Below the pieces are notes generated by a model. It did not search any database, had not been told where the DNA came from, and worked only from the letters and a program-made list of their open reading frames with translations. Shown here one piece after another: positions 1 through 9,252 of a stretch of 64,000 nucleotides of DNA (within the stretch, counting starts at the first letter, position 1; each line of letters begins with the position of its first letter). The translations under genes and the position numbers were made by a program. The stretch lies in contig CALBDS010000047.1 of the NCBI GenBank assembly GCA_937927415.1, positions 1 through 64,000 of the forward strand, in the 5' to 3' direction. The DNA is from an uncultured Rhodospirillaceae bacterium (GTDB lineage Bacteria > Pseudomonadota > Alphaproteobacteria > Azospirillales > Azospirillaceae).

Positions 1-55
1 CCCTCTCCCCGGCGGGGAGAGGGGAACTGCCCCGGTTCGTTAACCTGACTTCGTT
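1..55. repeat. Palindromic intergenic element, copy A
   Basis: A hairpin with 10-bp arms (1-10 and 14-23, loop GGC) is followed by GGTTCGTTAA at 34-43 and TTCGTT at 50-55. The same order, hairpin then GGTTCGTTAA then TTCGTTA, recurs at 29960-30014. It lies just beyond the addA stop on the minus strand and could end addA transcription, but there is no T-run on that side within the window. Confidence 0.6.
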
Positions 56-129
56 GCGCCGATGCTACCCCGCCGAACCGCCCTTGCCAACCCGCCTCGG
101 GCACGATCCGGCCGAAGGTCACGTCGGTT

Positions 130-3100
130 TCACACCTTTATTGGCGATGCCCTATCCAGAATTGCCGCGGGAATCTCCATCAGAAACGGGCCGTCGGTCC
201 ATATCAGGGCACAGCGGATGGGGCGGCCGGGGTAGATGGCGGCCACCGCGTCGCGGTACGCCGCCATCTGCGCCAGATAGACCTCCGGCACCGACTCGAC
301 GGCGCGGGGGGGCGGGCGGTTGGTCTTGTAGTCGGCGACCCACACCGCATCCTCGGTCACCGCCAACCGGTCGATCTGCCCCGACAGGCTGCGGTCCCCC
401 ACCAGCCCCACCACCGGCACCTCGGCCCGCGACCGCGGCCCGAACAGGTGGGCGAAGGCCGGATCTTCCAGCACCGCCAGGGTTTCGCGGGCCAGCCGGT
501 CCTGTTGCGCCGCGGACAGGTCATGGGTCGGGCGGGCGAGGAAACGGCGGGCCGCCGCCTCCCGCAGCTCCGGCTCCAGGTCGGGCAGGGTCTGGAGCAG
601 GCGGTGGACCAGGATGCCGCGCTGGTAATGGTTGCCGTCGCCATCCTCTTCCAGCGGGGACCGCACCGCCGGTTCTTCCGTTTCCGGGCGCGAGGGGGTG
701 AGGGGGCGGGACGGGGTGGGTTCCGCCGGCGCCCGGTCACGCCACCAGCCGGGCAGCGGCGGGTGCTCCACCGCCACCGCTTCCGCCGATTGGTCGCTGC
801 GGGCCGGTTCGGTCTGCTGATCCTTCCACCGCCAGCCGCTCCCCTGCCAGCCGTGGGGGCCGAAGCCGGTGAAGTCGAAATCCCAGCGCACCGCCCCGCA
901 ACGCCCCTCGGCCGCCTCAAAGGCCTGATCGACCAGCTTGTACCAGCATTCCCCCGACGGTTCCCGGCTGGTTTCCCAGCCGCAGACGATCAGCCGGTCC
1001 TCGGCCCGCGTCAGGGCCACGTACAGCAGACGGCGGTATTCCTGATCCCGGCGGCGGTTGGCGCGGGTGCGGGCGGCGGTGGCGACCGCTTCCATCTGCG
1101 ACACCCGCGGGGCGTAGAGGGGGACGGGCAAGTCCTCGTCGGGCCACAGCACCCCCGGCCCCTGCACCGGCGCGCCGCAGGTGTCGGGCAGGAAGACGAT
1201 GGGGGCCTGCAACCCCTTGGACCCGTGGACGGTCATGATGCGCACCCGCCCGCCGCCGGCGTCCTGCTCGCGCTTGATCTCCGCCTCGCTGGCCTCCAGC
1301 CACGCCAGGAAAAGCTGGAGCGAGGGCGGCTCGGTCTTCTCGAACGCCAGGGTGATGGCCAGGAACTCGTCCAGCGGGTCCAGCGCGTCCGGTCCCAGCC
1401 GCCGCAGCATGGCCCGCCGCCCCGACACCGTATCCGCCGGGCAGGGTGCCGCCAGCAGCCCGGCGAACAGCTCGTAGGGCCGGCGGAAATCGGTGCGCCC
1501 CATCAGATCCCCCAGCCAGCCGCGGGCCGGGCGGAACACCGGGTCGTTTTCTGCCCGCCGCACCAGCGCCTGCCACAAGCTGCCCTTGCGCCCATGGGCC
1601 AGGGTAAACAACTCGTCCTCGCCCAGACCGATCAGCGGCCCCTTGAGCACGGTGGCAAGCGCCAGATCGTCTTCGGGCAGCAGCAGGAAACCGGCCAGGG
1701 CCATCAGGTCCATCACCGCCAACTGCCGGGTCAGCACCATGCGGTCTACACCCGACACCGGCACTGCCCGTTCCTTGAGCGCGCGGACCAGTTCGGTGAC
1801 GAAGCCGGTGCGGCGGCGCACCAGCACCATCACGTCCCCCGCCTGGATCGGCCGCCCCCGGGATTCCAGCACCTCGCCCGTGCGCAGCCAGCCGGCGATG
1901 GTGTCGGCGATCACCGCCGCCAGCCGGTTGGCCGGGGAATCCACCGTTTCGCGGGACACCGGCGGTTCCCACGGGGCGCGTTCGGGCGGGGGTTCGGGTT
2001 TGATGGTCGGCCACACCTCCACCACCCCGGCCTGCCCGCGGCGGAAGGCGCGGTGGGTGATGGCGCCCGACAGCACCACCCCGTCGCGGGCGGCATCCTG
2101 GGCGAACACCGCGTCCACCGCCCCCAGCACCGCGGCGGTGGAGCGGAAGGAGATGTTGAGCGCCACATCGGCCCAGATGCGCGCCGATTCCTCGGCCAGC
2201 GTCTCGAACCGCCGCCGCATCCGGGCGAATTCGGCGGGATCGGCGCCCTGGAAGCTGAAAATCGACTGTTTTTCATCCCCCACGGCAAAGACGGTGCGGG
2301 TGATCCCGGCCCCGGCCCCTGTGTCGGCGAAGAATTCCTCGGCGATGGCGGCCACCACCGCCCACTGGTCGGGGTTGGTGTCCTGCGCCTCGTCGATCAG
2401 GATGTGGTCGAGGCCGCCGTCCAGCTTGTACAGCACCCACGGCACCACCGGGCGCCCCGGCACCCCGCCCAGCAGTTCCTTGGCCTTCAGGATCAGGTCG
2501 TCATAGTCCAGCAGGGCGCGCGCCGCCTTGCGCTCGCGGTAGGCGCCCAGCAGCGCGTCGGCCAGGGTCAGCAGGGCGGTGGTGGCCGCCGCCACCCGTG
2601 CCGCCCGCCGCCGGTCCATAAGGGCGACCAGCCGTTCCGCCTCCTCCTGCAGGGCGGCCAGCGCCAGGGGGTATTGGGTGGCCGGCTTCTTGGTCATCAG
2701 GGTCTTGCGCACCGCCCCCTCGGCGGTGAGGAACTGGGCGGCGTAGGCATCGAACCCGGCCAGCCGGTCGCCGGAATCGAGCCACATCTGGATGGCCGCC
2801 CCCCGCTCCTGATCGGTCTTGCCGCCGCCGGCCAGCGCCTGACAGGCCAGCCGCAGCCCCGCCTCGTCAACGGCGTCCGGTTCGGTGCCGGCGCGCAGGA
2901 TGTCGGCCTCGTCGGTGCCGGGGGCGACGGCGAGCAGGCGGTGGACGGCTTCCACCACCGGGTCGAGGCCGCGGTGGGTGCGCAGCAGCCCTTCGATCCG
3001 CCCGCGCTGGCTGGTCAGTTCGGCCAGCAGGTCGGCGAACTGTTCGGCGTTGAGGTCGGTGGTCAGCCGGGCCAGCGCCCGCCCGATGGCGGTGTCGGGG

Positions 3101-3633
3101 GCGGAGCGCCCCTGTTCCAGCACGGCGTTGCGCGCCTCCCCCAGCAGCCCTTCGGCGGTGTGGTCGTCCATCACCTCGAAATGGGGGGCCAGCCGGGCTT
3201 CCAGCGGGAAGCGGCGCAGAAGCGACTGGCAAAAGGCATGGATGGTCTGGATCTTCATGCCGCCGGGGCAGTCCACCACGCGGGCGAACAGCCGCCGCGC
3301 CGTGGTGCGGGTGTCGGCGTCGGGCATCACCCCACCCAGCGCCGCCAGCTCGTCGATCAGTTCATCCTCGCTGAGCGTGGCCCAGCGCCCGAGCGTGCGG
3401 TTGATGCGGATGGACATTTCCGCCGCCGCCGCCTTGGTGAAGGTCAGGCACAGGATGCGGGCGGGCGTGGTGCCGGTCAGCATCAGCCGCAGCACCCGGT
3501 CGGTCAGCACCTTGGTCTTGCCCGACCCGGCCGACGCCCCCACCCACACCGACGCCACCGGGTTGGAGGCCAACTGCTGCTTGACGTTGGGGTCCAGCGA
3601 AACGTCGGAAACGGCGAAGGAGGCGTCGGTCAT
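130..3633 (-). CDS. addA: AddA, helicase-nuclease subunit for double-strand break repair
   Basis: AddA is the UvrD-like 3'-5' helicase and one of the two nuclease subunits of AddAB, which processes DNA ends for RecA-dependent recombination. The 1167-residue product has a Walker A motif GASAGSGKT near residues 32-40, a DEAQD Walker B (LIDEAQDTN), the motif SFRST, VHGSKGLQAP and the helicase motif LLYVALTRAEDRL. The C-terminal RecB-like nuclease is intact: RGILVHRLL, GQIDRL and VADYKT supply the His, Asp and Asp/Lys residues. Length is normal for alphaproteobacterial AddA. In relatives addA usually follows addB directly, whereas here addB is at 12055-15066 on the other strand. Start is the ATG giving MTDASFAVSD. 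Confidence 0.96.
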   Translation of the reverse strand: MTDASFAVSDVSLDPNVKQQLASNPVASVWVGASAGSGKTKVLTDRVLRLMLTGTTPARILCLTFTKAAAAEMSIRINRTLGRWATLSEDELIDELAALGGVMPDADTRTTARRLFARVVDCPGGMKIQTIHAFCQSLLRRFPLEARLAPHFEVMDDHTAEGLLGEARNAVLEQGRSAPDTAIGRALARLTTDLNAEQFADLLAELTSQRGRIEGLLRTHRGLDPVVEAVHRLLAVAPGTDEADILRAGTEPDAVDEAGLRLACQALAGGGKTDQERGAAIQMWLDSGDRLAGFDAYAAQFLTAEGAVRKTLMTKKPATQYPLALAALQEEAERLVALMDRRRAARVAAATTALLTLADALLGAYRERKAARALLDYDDLILKAKELLGGVPGRPVVPWVLYKLDGGLDHILIDEAQDTNPDQWAVVAAIAEEFFADTGAGAGITRTVFAVGDEKQSIFSFQGADPAEFARMRRRFETLAEESARIWADVALNISFRSTAAVLGAVDAVFAQDAARDGVVLSGAITHRAFRRGQAGVVEVWPTIKPEPPPERAPWEPPVSRETVDSPANRLAAVIADTIAGWLRTGEVLESRGRPIQAGDVMVLVRRRTGFVTELVRALKERAVPVSGVDRMVLTRQLAVMDLMALAGFLLLPEDDLALATVLKGPLIGLGEDELFTLAHGRKGSLWQALVRRAENDPVFRPARGWLGDLMGRTDFRRPYELFAGLLAAPCPADTVSGRRAMLRRLGPDALDPLDEFLAITLAFEKTEPPSLQLFLAWLEASEAEIKREQDAGGGRVRIMTVHGSKGLQAPIVFLPDTCGAPVQGPGVLWPDEDLPVPLYAPRVSQMEAVATAARTRANRRRDQEYRRLLYVALTRAEDRLIVCGWETSREPSGECWYKLVDQAFEAAEGRCGAVRWDFDFTGFGPHGWQGSGWRWKDQQTEPARSDQSAEAVAVEHPPLPGWWRDRAPAEPTPSRPLTPSRPETEEPAVRSPLEEDGDGNHYQRGILVHRLLQTLPDLEPELREAAARRFLARPTHDLSAAQQDRLARETLAVLEDPAFAHLFGPRSRAEVPVVGLVGDRSLSGQIDRLAVTEDAVWVADYKTNRPPPRAVESVPEVYLAQMAAYRDAVAAIYPGRPIRCALIWTDGPFLMEIPAAILDRASPIKV

Positions 3634-3717
3634 GATCGGGTGCGCTGCCGGGGAGAAGATGGGTACGGCACGGTAGCACAGGGCGGGTGCAGATGTCCGA
3701 ACGGGGATCGGGTCACG

Positions 3718-4779
3718 TCACGCGGGGGACAGACCGTCCGCCATCACCCGGCGGGCAGGGGCTTGGCTCGGTGCCGCAGCAGCCGTCCCCGCCAGCCTGC
3801 CGATGGCCTCGGCGACCTGTCCGAGGGCTGCGTAATGGATCATGTGCCCCACACCGGGAAGCACCCGAAGCTCGCTGCCGGGGATCCGGTGGTGGAGCCA
3901 GACGGCATGACTTTCGTGATCGACGATATGATCCCCGGTGCCGGCCATGATGACCACGGGCCGGCGCAGGCGGGGGAGCCGGTCCCGCAGCGCCGCCGCC
4001 GCGGGCATCATCGTCACGGCGTCCTGAGATTCGGCCCTGATTTGCGACGGGCGGATCAGGAAAGCACTGGGAAAGTGCCGAAGGAAACGCTCCGGCACGG
4101 GATGGGGGCCGAACACCGCCTTGAAATCCATCGGCAGCAGCGCCGCCCCGATCAGGGGGGACAGGGTGTAGCGCAGGACATCGCCGATGATGGGAACCGC
4201 CGGCAGGGCGAACAGCGGCACGTCATACCGCATCGTCGCCGCATAATAGCCCGCCAGGAGGACCAAGCCCGCCACACCATCGGGCCGGGTCAGCGCCATC
4301 TCCAGGGCCACAAGCGTGCCCCAGGAATGGGCGGCGATCACCGGGCGGTCGATGCGGAGCCGCCCGCACGCCCGCCACAGCAGGTCAGCCTGCTGGGCCG
4401 CCGTCCACAGAACACCGCGGGGGCGCTCGCTGTATCCGTAGCCCGGCCGGTCGAAAGCAATGACGCGGTGCCGCACGGCAAGCCGGTCGAACAGGCCGCT
4501 GATGAGAAAATCCTCGGCGACCACCGCGTTGCCGTGGATCAGGACGACCGGCGGCCCTTCGCCCTTTTCGAAATAATGGAGGCGCACGCCATCAACCGTG
4601 ATGAACCGCCCGCCCGGCGGATGCTCACGTTCGGCCTTGCGTGCCCGGTGGGTGTTGTAAAGGGCGGCCACCATCAGGGCGGCGGCGGAGGCGGCCAGGA
4701 TCGCCCCGGTCCGCGACGGCGCCGGGGGGTGTTGCGCCGGGGTGGCGATGCGGGACGAGGGTGTGTGTGCTCCACTCAC
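3718..4779 (-). CDS. Alpha/beta-fold hydrolase with N-terminal membrane anchor
   Basis: A serine hydrolase of the alpha/beta fold. The nucleophile elbow AHSWGT, the acid in GTGDHIVD and the histidine in GVGHMIHY form a complete triad, and IHGNAVV fits the oxyanion-hole HG motif. The start is taken as GTG at 4779 because AGGAGG stands 5 bases upstream of it; an ATG 13 codons earlier lacks a comparable site. The product of 353 residues then begins with a short polar stretch and a hydrophobic segment (AILAASAAALMVAALY), so it is probably anchored in the inner membrane with the catalytic domain attached. Substrate cannot be told. It lies alone between addA and the sensor kinase, on the same strand as both. 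Confidence 0.85.
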   Translation of the reverse strand: MSGAHTPSSRIATPAQHPPAPSRTGAILAASAAALMVAALYNTHRARKAEREHPPGGRFITVDGVRLHYFEKGEGPPVVLIHGNAVVAEDFLISGLFDRLAVRHRVIAFDRPGYGYSERPRGVLWTAAQQADLLWRACGRLRIDRPVIAAHSWGTLVALEMALTRPDGVAGLVLLAGYYAATMRYDVPLFALPAVPIIGDVLRYTLSPLIGAALLPMDFKAVFGPHPVPERFLRHFPSAFLIRPSQIRAESQDAVTMMPAAAALRDRLPRLRRPVVIMAGTGDHIVDHESHAVWLHHRIPGSELRVLPGVGHMIHYAALGQVAEAIGRLAGTAAAAPSQAPARRVMADGLSPA

Positions 4780-4784
4780 GGAAA

Positions 4785-4790
4785 CCTCCT
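4785..4790 (-). promoter_or_regulatory. Strong ribosome binding site deciding a GTG start
   Basis: On the minus strand the sequence AGGAGG precedes GTG (4779-4777) by 5 bases. It decides the start of the alpha/beta hydrolase in favour of GTG over the upstream in-frame ATG codons at 4818 and 4809. Confidence 0.7.
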
Positions 4791-4899
4791 GCCGGAACCT
4801 GGGAGACATTTTGTGCATTGCGAAATGCGCAGTCCGTCAACCGGGGGGCCGGGGGATGGTTCCGGCAGCCCCTTACACCGGCCCCATACACCGGCCCCC

Positions 4900-6297
4900 C
4901 TACACCGGCAGCGTCACCGTGACCCGCAGGCCCCCCTCCTCCCGGTTGGCAAGGGTGATGTCGCCGCCGTGGCCGCGGACGATGGTGCGGGCGGTGGCCA
5001 GCCCCAGCCCCACCCCGCCGGTGTCACGGCTGCGTGACCGTTCCAGGCGGTAGAAGGGGGCGAAGACCTTTTCGAATTCCGACGCCGGGATGCCGGGGCC
5101 GTCGTCGTCGATGTCCACCCGCGCCACGCCGTCGTCACGCCCCAGCCGCACCCGCACCCCACCGCCGTAGGCGATGGCGTTGTCGATCAGGTTGGCGAAG
5201 GCCCGGCGCAGCGCCACCGGCCGCCCCTGCACCGTCACATGGGCCGGGCCGTCGAAGGCGGCGTTCTGGCCGGCGTCCTCGCGGTCGTCGCACAGGCTTT
5301 GCAGCAATGCCGCCAGATCCAGCGGCCCGCGCGGCTCGTGCCGGGCGTCGTCGCGGGCAAAGGCAAGGGTGGCGTTGACCATCGCCTCCATCTCGTCGAG
5401 GTCGGAAAGCATCTTGCGCTGCATCTCCTCATCCTCCACCAGTTCGGCGCGCAGGCGCAGGCGGGTCAGGGGCGTGCGCAGGTCGTGGCTCATGGCCGCC
5501 ACCATCTGGGTGCGGTCGGCGACGAAGCGGCGCAGGCGCTCCTGCATCCGGTTGAAAGCGCGGGTGGCGGCGCGCAGTTCCATCGGCCCGGCTTCGGGCA
5601 GCGGCTCCGCCTCCCCATCCACGCCCAGCCGTTCGGCGGCGGCGGCGAAACGGGCCAGCGGGGCGGTGATCCGGCGCCCGGCCCACAGGGACACCAGGGC
5701 GATGACCGCGACGATGCCCGCCATCCACAGAACGAAACGCACCAGCCGGAACGCCCCCTCCACCGGGTCGCCGGTGGTGAACAGCAGCCACGAGCCATCG
5801 GACAGCTGGAGCGACAGGCGGAAGCGTTCCGACCAGCGGGGTTCGTCGCGGGGCGGTGGGGCCAACGGCCCCGCCGTCAGCGGTCCCGGCTGGGGATCCA
5901 GGAAGGAACGGTCGCTGCGCATCTCCACCACCACCGCCCGGCCGGGGTCGCCCAGGGCGGCGCGCAGGCGGCGGACGAGGTATTCCGCCCCCATGCCCTG
6001 GTGCGGGTGGTCGAAACGCGGCGGGTCGCGGCGCCATTCCACCCGCAGCACCGGGTCGTCGATGGCCCCCACCACCCGCTTGCGGTCGGGGATCGGCACG
6101 GTTTCCACCAGTTGCGCGATGGTGGTCACCCGCTGGATCAGCACCCGCGGCCCGTGGGGCGGCGGCGGCGCCTCCCCACGGTCGGTCAGATAGATCAGCG
6201 CGCTGACCATCTGGGTCAGCAGCAGCGCCACCACCACCGTCAGGGCGGTGCGCGCCGCGATGCTGTCCGGCAGCAGCCGGCGCAGGGCCTGTTTCAT
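4900..6297 (-). CDS. Two-component sensor histidine kinase, EnvZ-like
   Basis: A 465-residue membrane kinase. TM1 spans about residues 14-37, a periplasmic sensor region about 38-185, TM2 about 186-208, then a HAMP linker. The HisKA box MSHDLRTPLTRL puts the phosphorylated histidine at about 271. The ATPase part has N-box NLIDNAIAYGG, G1 DDDGPGIP and G2 GVGLGLATA. The gene starts 10 bases after the response-regulator stop, so the two form one minus-strand operon. The periplasmic part is proline-rich and has no motif I recognise. Its divergent neighbour is a Spy/CpxP-like protein, which suggests an envelope or metal stress circuit, but that is inference from position. Confidence 0.93.
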   Translation of the reverse strand: MKQALRRLLPDSIAARTALTVVVALLLTQMVSALIYLTDRGEAPPPPHGPRVLIQRVTTIAQLVETVPIPDRKRVVGAIDDPVLRVEWRRDPPRFDHPHQGMGAEYLVRRLRAALGDPGRAVVVEMRSDRSFLDPQPGPLTAGPLAPPPRDEPRWSERFRLSLQLSDGSWLLFTTGDPVEGAFRLVRFVLWMAGIVAVIALVSLWAGRRITAPLARFAAAAERLGVDGEAEPLPEAGPMELRAATRAFNRMQERLRRFVADRTQMVAAMSHDLRTPLTRLRLRAELVEDEEMQRKMLSDLDEMEAMVNATLAFARDDARHEPRGPLDLAALLQSLCDDREDAGQNAAFDGPAHVTVQGRPVALRRAFANLIDNAIAYGGGVRVRLGRDDGVARVDIDDDGPGIPASEFEKVFAPFYRLERSRSRDTGGVGLGLATARTIVRGHGGDITLANREEGGLRVTVTLPV

Positions 6298-6307
6298 GAT
6301 GCCGTTC

Positions 6308-7039
6308 TCACGATCCGGCCGTTACCGCCGGCGTAAACAGATAGCCGCCGCCGCGCACGGTCCTGATGACGGTGGGGTCGGCGGGGTCCGGCTCGATCTT
6401 GCGGCGCAGGCGGCTGACCTGCACGTCGATGGAGCGGTCGAACGGCACCGCCGCCCGCCCGCGCGCCAGATCCAGCAACTGGTCGCGGGTCAGCACGCGC
6501 TGGGGATGTTCGGCAAAGGCCACCAGCAGGTCGTATTCCCCCGCCGACAACTGCACCAGCACCCCGTCGGGGGAATGGAGTTCGCGCTTGGCGAGGTTCA
6601 GCGTCCAGCCGTCGAAGCGCAGGGTCTTGCCGTCGCCCCCGCCGCCGACCGGCTGGGGGGCGGCACCGGCCCGGCGCAGCACCGCCTTGATGCGGGCCAG
6701 CAGTTCGCGCGGGCTGAAGGGCTTGGCCAGGTAATCGTCGGCCCCCATCTCCAGCCCGACGATGCGGTCGGCCTCGTCCCCCATGGCGGTCAGCATGATG
6801 ATGGGGGTGGGCGTGCCGGGCTGGGCGCGCAGGCGGCGGCACAGGGACAGCCCATCCTCCCCCGGCAGCATCAGGTCGAGCACGATCAGATCCACCCGCG
6901 CCGATTCCAGCACGCGGGCCATCTCCGCCCCGTCGCGGGCGGCGGTGACGCGGAAGCCGTGGCGGGTCAGGAACTGGGAAATCAGCGAACGGATTTCCCG
7001 ATCGTCGTCCACGACCAGAAGATGAGGTGTGCGGTCCAT
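6308..7039 (-). CDS. OmpR/PhoB-family response regulator
   Basis: A 243-residue DNA-binding response regulator. The receiver domain (residues 5-118) has the acidic pair VVDDD at the N-terminus, the phospho-acceptor Asp about 55 in LDLMLPG and the conserved Lys in AKPFSPREL. The C-terminal winged helix (about 145-240) shows LLVAFAEHPQRVLTRDQLL and VSRLRRKIEPDP, typical of OmpR/PhoB proteins. It is the first gene of the operon with the downstream histidine kinase. Paired GTAACGG half-sites lie in the divergent promoter region just upstream (7085-7101), so autoregulation is likely. Confidence 0.95.
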   Translation of the reverse strand: MDRTPHLLVVDDDREIRSLISQFLTRHGFRVTAARDGAEMARVLESARVDLIVLDLMLPGEDGLSLCRRLRAQPGTPTPIIMLTAMGDEADRIVGLEMGADDYLAKPFSPRELLARIKAVLRRAGAAPQPVGGGGDGKTLRFDGWTLNLAKRELHSPDGVLVQLSAGEYDLLVAFAEHPQRVLTRDQLLDLARGRAAVPFDRSIDVQVSRLRRKIEPDPADPTVIRTVRGGGYLFTPAVTAGS

Positions 7040-7084
7040 GGCCCCATTGTCGCCGGGGGCCGGTCCGGGGTTAAGGGGAAAAAT

Positions 7085-7128
7085 GTAACGGTGGGTAACG
7101 GCACGCCGGGCTGAAACACACTGTTACC
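7085..7128. promoter_or_regulatory. Candidate OmpR-type operator (GTAACGG direct repeats)
   Basis: Two exact GTAACGG half-sites start 10 bases apart (7085 and 7095), one helical turn, which is how OmpR/PhoB-family dimers bind tandem sites. A third, inverted copy of the core (GTTACC) ends at 7128. The cluster sits between the response-regulator gene and the Spy-like gene, which are transcribed apart from each other. Confidence 0.45.
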
Positions 7129-7273
7129 AAAAGCCGGTTTCGCCGACATGAACCGGCAACGTTCGGGGGGCAGGATCAGGTCATCGGGAACGGGCGGCCC
7201 TCTACCGGTACGGACGGCGAAACGGCCCCCTTCCCCAACGGATCACACGGCATCCTCTTGAGGAGTTAAGACC

Positions 7274-7879
7274 ATGAAACGCGCCTTCTTCACCTCCGCC
7301 GCCCTGGCGATCGGCCTGGCCATCGCAATCCCGGCCGTGGCCCAGCAGGCCCCCGGCCCGGCGCAGAAGGCCGGCCCGCAGGGTCATTTCGCCCGCATGT
7401 GCGAGGATCACGACGCCATCCTGGCCGGCAAGCTGGCCTTTGCCGAAAAGAAGCTGAAGATCACCGACGCCCAGAAGGCCGCCTGGACCAAGTTCACCGA
7501 CGCCGCCCGCACCGCCCAGGCCCCGATGGCCAAGCTGTGCACCGATTTCAAGGACAAGCCCGTCCCCACCACCCTGCCCGACCGTCTGGACCGCATGCAG
7601 GCGATGGTCAACGCCGGCCAGCAGGCCCTGTCCCAGATCGCCCCGGCGGCCAAGGATCTCTATGCCCAGCTCACGCCCGACCAGCAGAAGATCGCCGACC
7701 GGCTGCTGCCGGGCCGCGGAATGGGAATGGGGCATGATGGCATGATGGGCCGCCATCACGGCGGCATGGGACAGGGTGGCCCGATGGGCGGTCCGATGGG
7801 CGGCCCCATGGGTGGCCCGATGAAGGGTCCGAACGCGCCGGTTCCCCCGGTGGCCCCCGCCCCCGGTCAGCCGGGCTGA
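7274..7879 (+). CDS. Spy/CpxP-like periplasmic protein with Met/His-rich tail
   Basis: A 201-residue exported protein with a signal peptide (MKRAFFTSAALAIGL...AVAQ, cleavage probably near residue 24). The helical middle part resembles the Spy/CpxP/LTXXQ family and holds one clear LTPDQQ motif near residue 135. After residue 148 the chain becomes Met, His, Gly and Pro rich, with four GGPM repeats and HDGMMGRHHGGM, a composition often seen in copper or nickel binding tails. AGGAG (7261-7265) precedes the ATG by 8 bases. It is divergent from the response regulator, so it may report to or be controlled by that system; a hairpin at 7910-7946 follows the gene. Confidence 0.85.
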   Translation: MKRAFFTSAALAIGLAIAIPAVAQQAPGPAQKAGPQGHFARMCEDHDAILAGKLAFAEKKLKITDAQKAAWTKFTDAARTAQAPMAKLCTDFKDKPVPTTLPDRLDRMQAMVNAGQQALSQIAPAAKDLYAQLTPDQQKIADRLLPGRGMGMGHDGMMGRHHGGMGQGGPMGGPMGGPMGGPMKGPNAPVPPVAPAPGQPG

Positions 7880-7909
7880 TGCCCTGCCGCTGACGCCCTG
7901 ACCGGGCAC

Positions 7910-7946
7910 GGCCCCCTGCCCCCTCCTGCCGGGGGGACGGGGGGCC
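7910..7946 (+). terminator. GC-rich hairpin after the Spy-like gene
   Basis: GGCCCCCTGCCCCC pairs with GGGGGGACGGGGGGCC around a 7-base loop, 30 bases past the stop codon. There is no T-run, so its action as an intrinsic terminator is uncertain. It also lies 65 bases beyond the end of the convergent ferredoxin-NADP reductase gene. Confidence 0.45.
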
Positions 7947-8010
7947 GGACACCCTCCGGCCTTTCCCCCCGGCTCCCCTGGGCCGGGGGGTGTCGGCGTT
8001 TGGGGATGGT

Positions 8011-9030
8011 TTACGCCCCCGGAACGCCCTTGCTGGTGGAATATTCGAAATGCAGCGCCTCGCCCGGATGGACCAGGGCGTGCACGGCATGGGTCGCCTG
8101 GGCCGCCTCGGCGAAACCGCACAGGATCAGCTTCAGCTTGCCCGGATAATGGGCGATGTCGCCGATGGCAAAGACGCCGGGGGCGCTGGTGGCGCCGGTG
8201 CGGGGATCGACGGTGATGTGGGATTTCTCCAGATTGAGACCCCACTCGGCGATCGGCCCCAGATTCATCGACAGGCCGAAGAAGGCCAGCACGGCATCGG
8301 CGGGCAGCGGCTTTTCCACCCCGTCCAGGGTGGCGACGCGCACGGAGGTCAACTGCCCATCCACCCCGTCCAGACCGGAAAGCTGATAGGGGACCACCAT
8401 CTCCACCCGGCCCTCGCGGGCCAGCGCGTCCATGCGGGCCACGCTTTCCGGGGCGGCGCGGAACTTGGGCCGGCGGTGGACCACATACACCTTGTCCGCC
8501 ACGTCGGCCAGGGAGAGCGCCCAATCCACCGCCGAATCGCCGCCGCCGGCGATCACCACCCGCTTGCCGGCGAAATCCTGGCGGCGGCGGACCATGTAAT
8601 GGACCGATTTCCCTTCAAAGGCTTCCAGCCCGTCCAGCGGCGGGCGGTTGGGGCCGAAGGCGCCGCAGCCGGCGGCGACGATCACCGCCCGCGCCTCGAT
8701 CACCGTGCCGGCGCTGGTTTCCAGCCGCCAGCCGCCGTCCTGGGTGGGGGCCAGGGTCTGGACCTGCTGGCCCAGATGGTAGGTGGGGGCGAAGGGGGCC
8801 GCCTGTTCCGCCAGCCGGTCGATCAGGTCGGCGGCGGCGATCGACGGGTGGCCGGGGATGTCGTAGATCGGCTTTTCCGGATACAGCGCCGAGCACTGCC
8901 CGCCCACCATGTCGAGCGCGTCCACCACATGGCAGGACATTTTCAGCATCCCGCACTCGAAAACGGCGAACAGCCCCACGGGGCCGGCGCCGATAATGGC
9001 GACATCGGTGCGGTGAACGGTGGCGGACAT
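8011..9030 (-). CDS. Ferredoxin/flavodoxin--NADP+ reductase, thioredoxin-reductase-like type
   Basis: A 339-residue FAD and NAD(P)-binding oxidoreductase of the type 2 ferredoxin-NADP+ reductase family (YumC-like). The FAD-binding motif IIGAGPVGLFAVFE is near residue 11, and the NAD(P) motif IAGGGDSAVDWAL is near 155. GDIAHYPGKLKLI at the C-terminal end is the second FAD contact. There is no CxxC redox pair, which separates it from true thioredoxin reductases; GGQCSALYPEKPIYDIPG is characteristic of this subgroup. I choose the ATG at 9030 (MSATVHRTDV) over upstream starts at 9111 and 9054 because the homologous fold begins there and GAGGG lies upstream. Confidence 0.92.
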   Translation of the reverse strand: MSATVHRTDVAIIGAGPVGLFAVFECGMLKMSCHVVDALDMVGGQCSALYPEKPIYDIPGHPSIAAADLIDRLAEQAAPFAPTYHLGQQVQTLAPTQDGGWRLETSAGTVIEARAVIVAAGCGAFGPNRPPLDGLEAFEGKSVHYMVRRRQDFAGKRVVIAGGGDSAVDWALSLADVADKVYVVHRRPKFRAAPESVARMDALAREGRVEMVVPYQLSGLDGVDGQLTSVRVATLDGVEKPLPADAVLAFFGLSMNLGPIAEWGLNLEKSHITVDPRTGATSAPGVFAIGDIAHYPGKLKLILCGFAEAAQATHAVHALVHPGEALHFEYSTSKGVPGA

Positions 9031-9252
9031 GGGAAAACCCTCGGGACAGGCCATGGGAAAAAGGATGCGATTGGTTTCTATGTCCCCTTTGGCGCCGGGG
9101 TTCAACCACACTGCCCCTATGGTCTTTCCCCCGGCCGCCCTTTTCCCCCGGCTCCAGCGTTCTTGACCTTGACCTGTTGCCTGGACGATTCAGAATGATG
9201 CGTCTTCTCCTGATGACATCGCCCCGGATCCAGCGCGGGCGGAAAGGCCCCG

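Noticed and set aside
448..5037. A 1529-codon open frame on the plus strand
   Set aside because: It lies antisense to addA and the hydrolase; high GC leaves the antisense frame open. Composition is Gln/Gly/His/Arg-rich and no family motif appears.
7780..7830. Short tandem repeats that look like a small repeat array
   Set aside because: They are the GGPM codon repeats inside the Spy-like gene, not a CRISPR or VNTR outside coding sequence.
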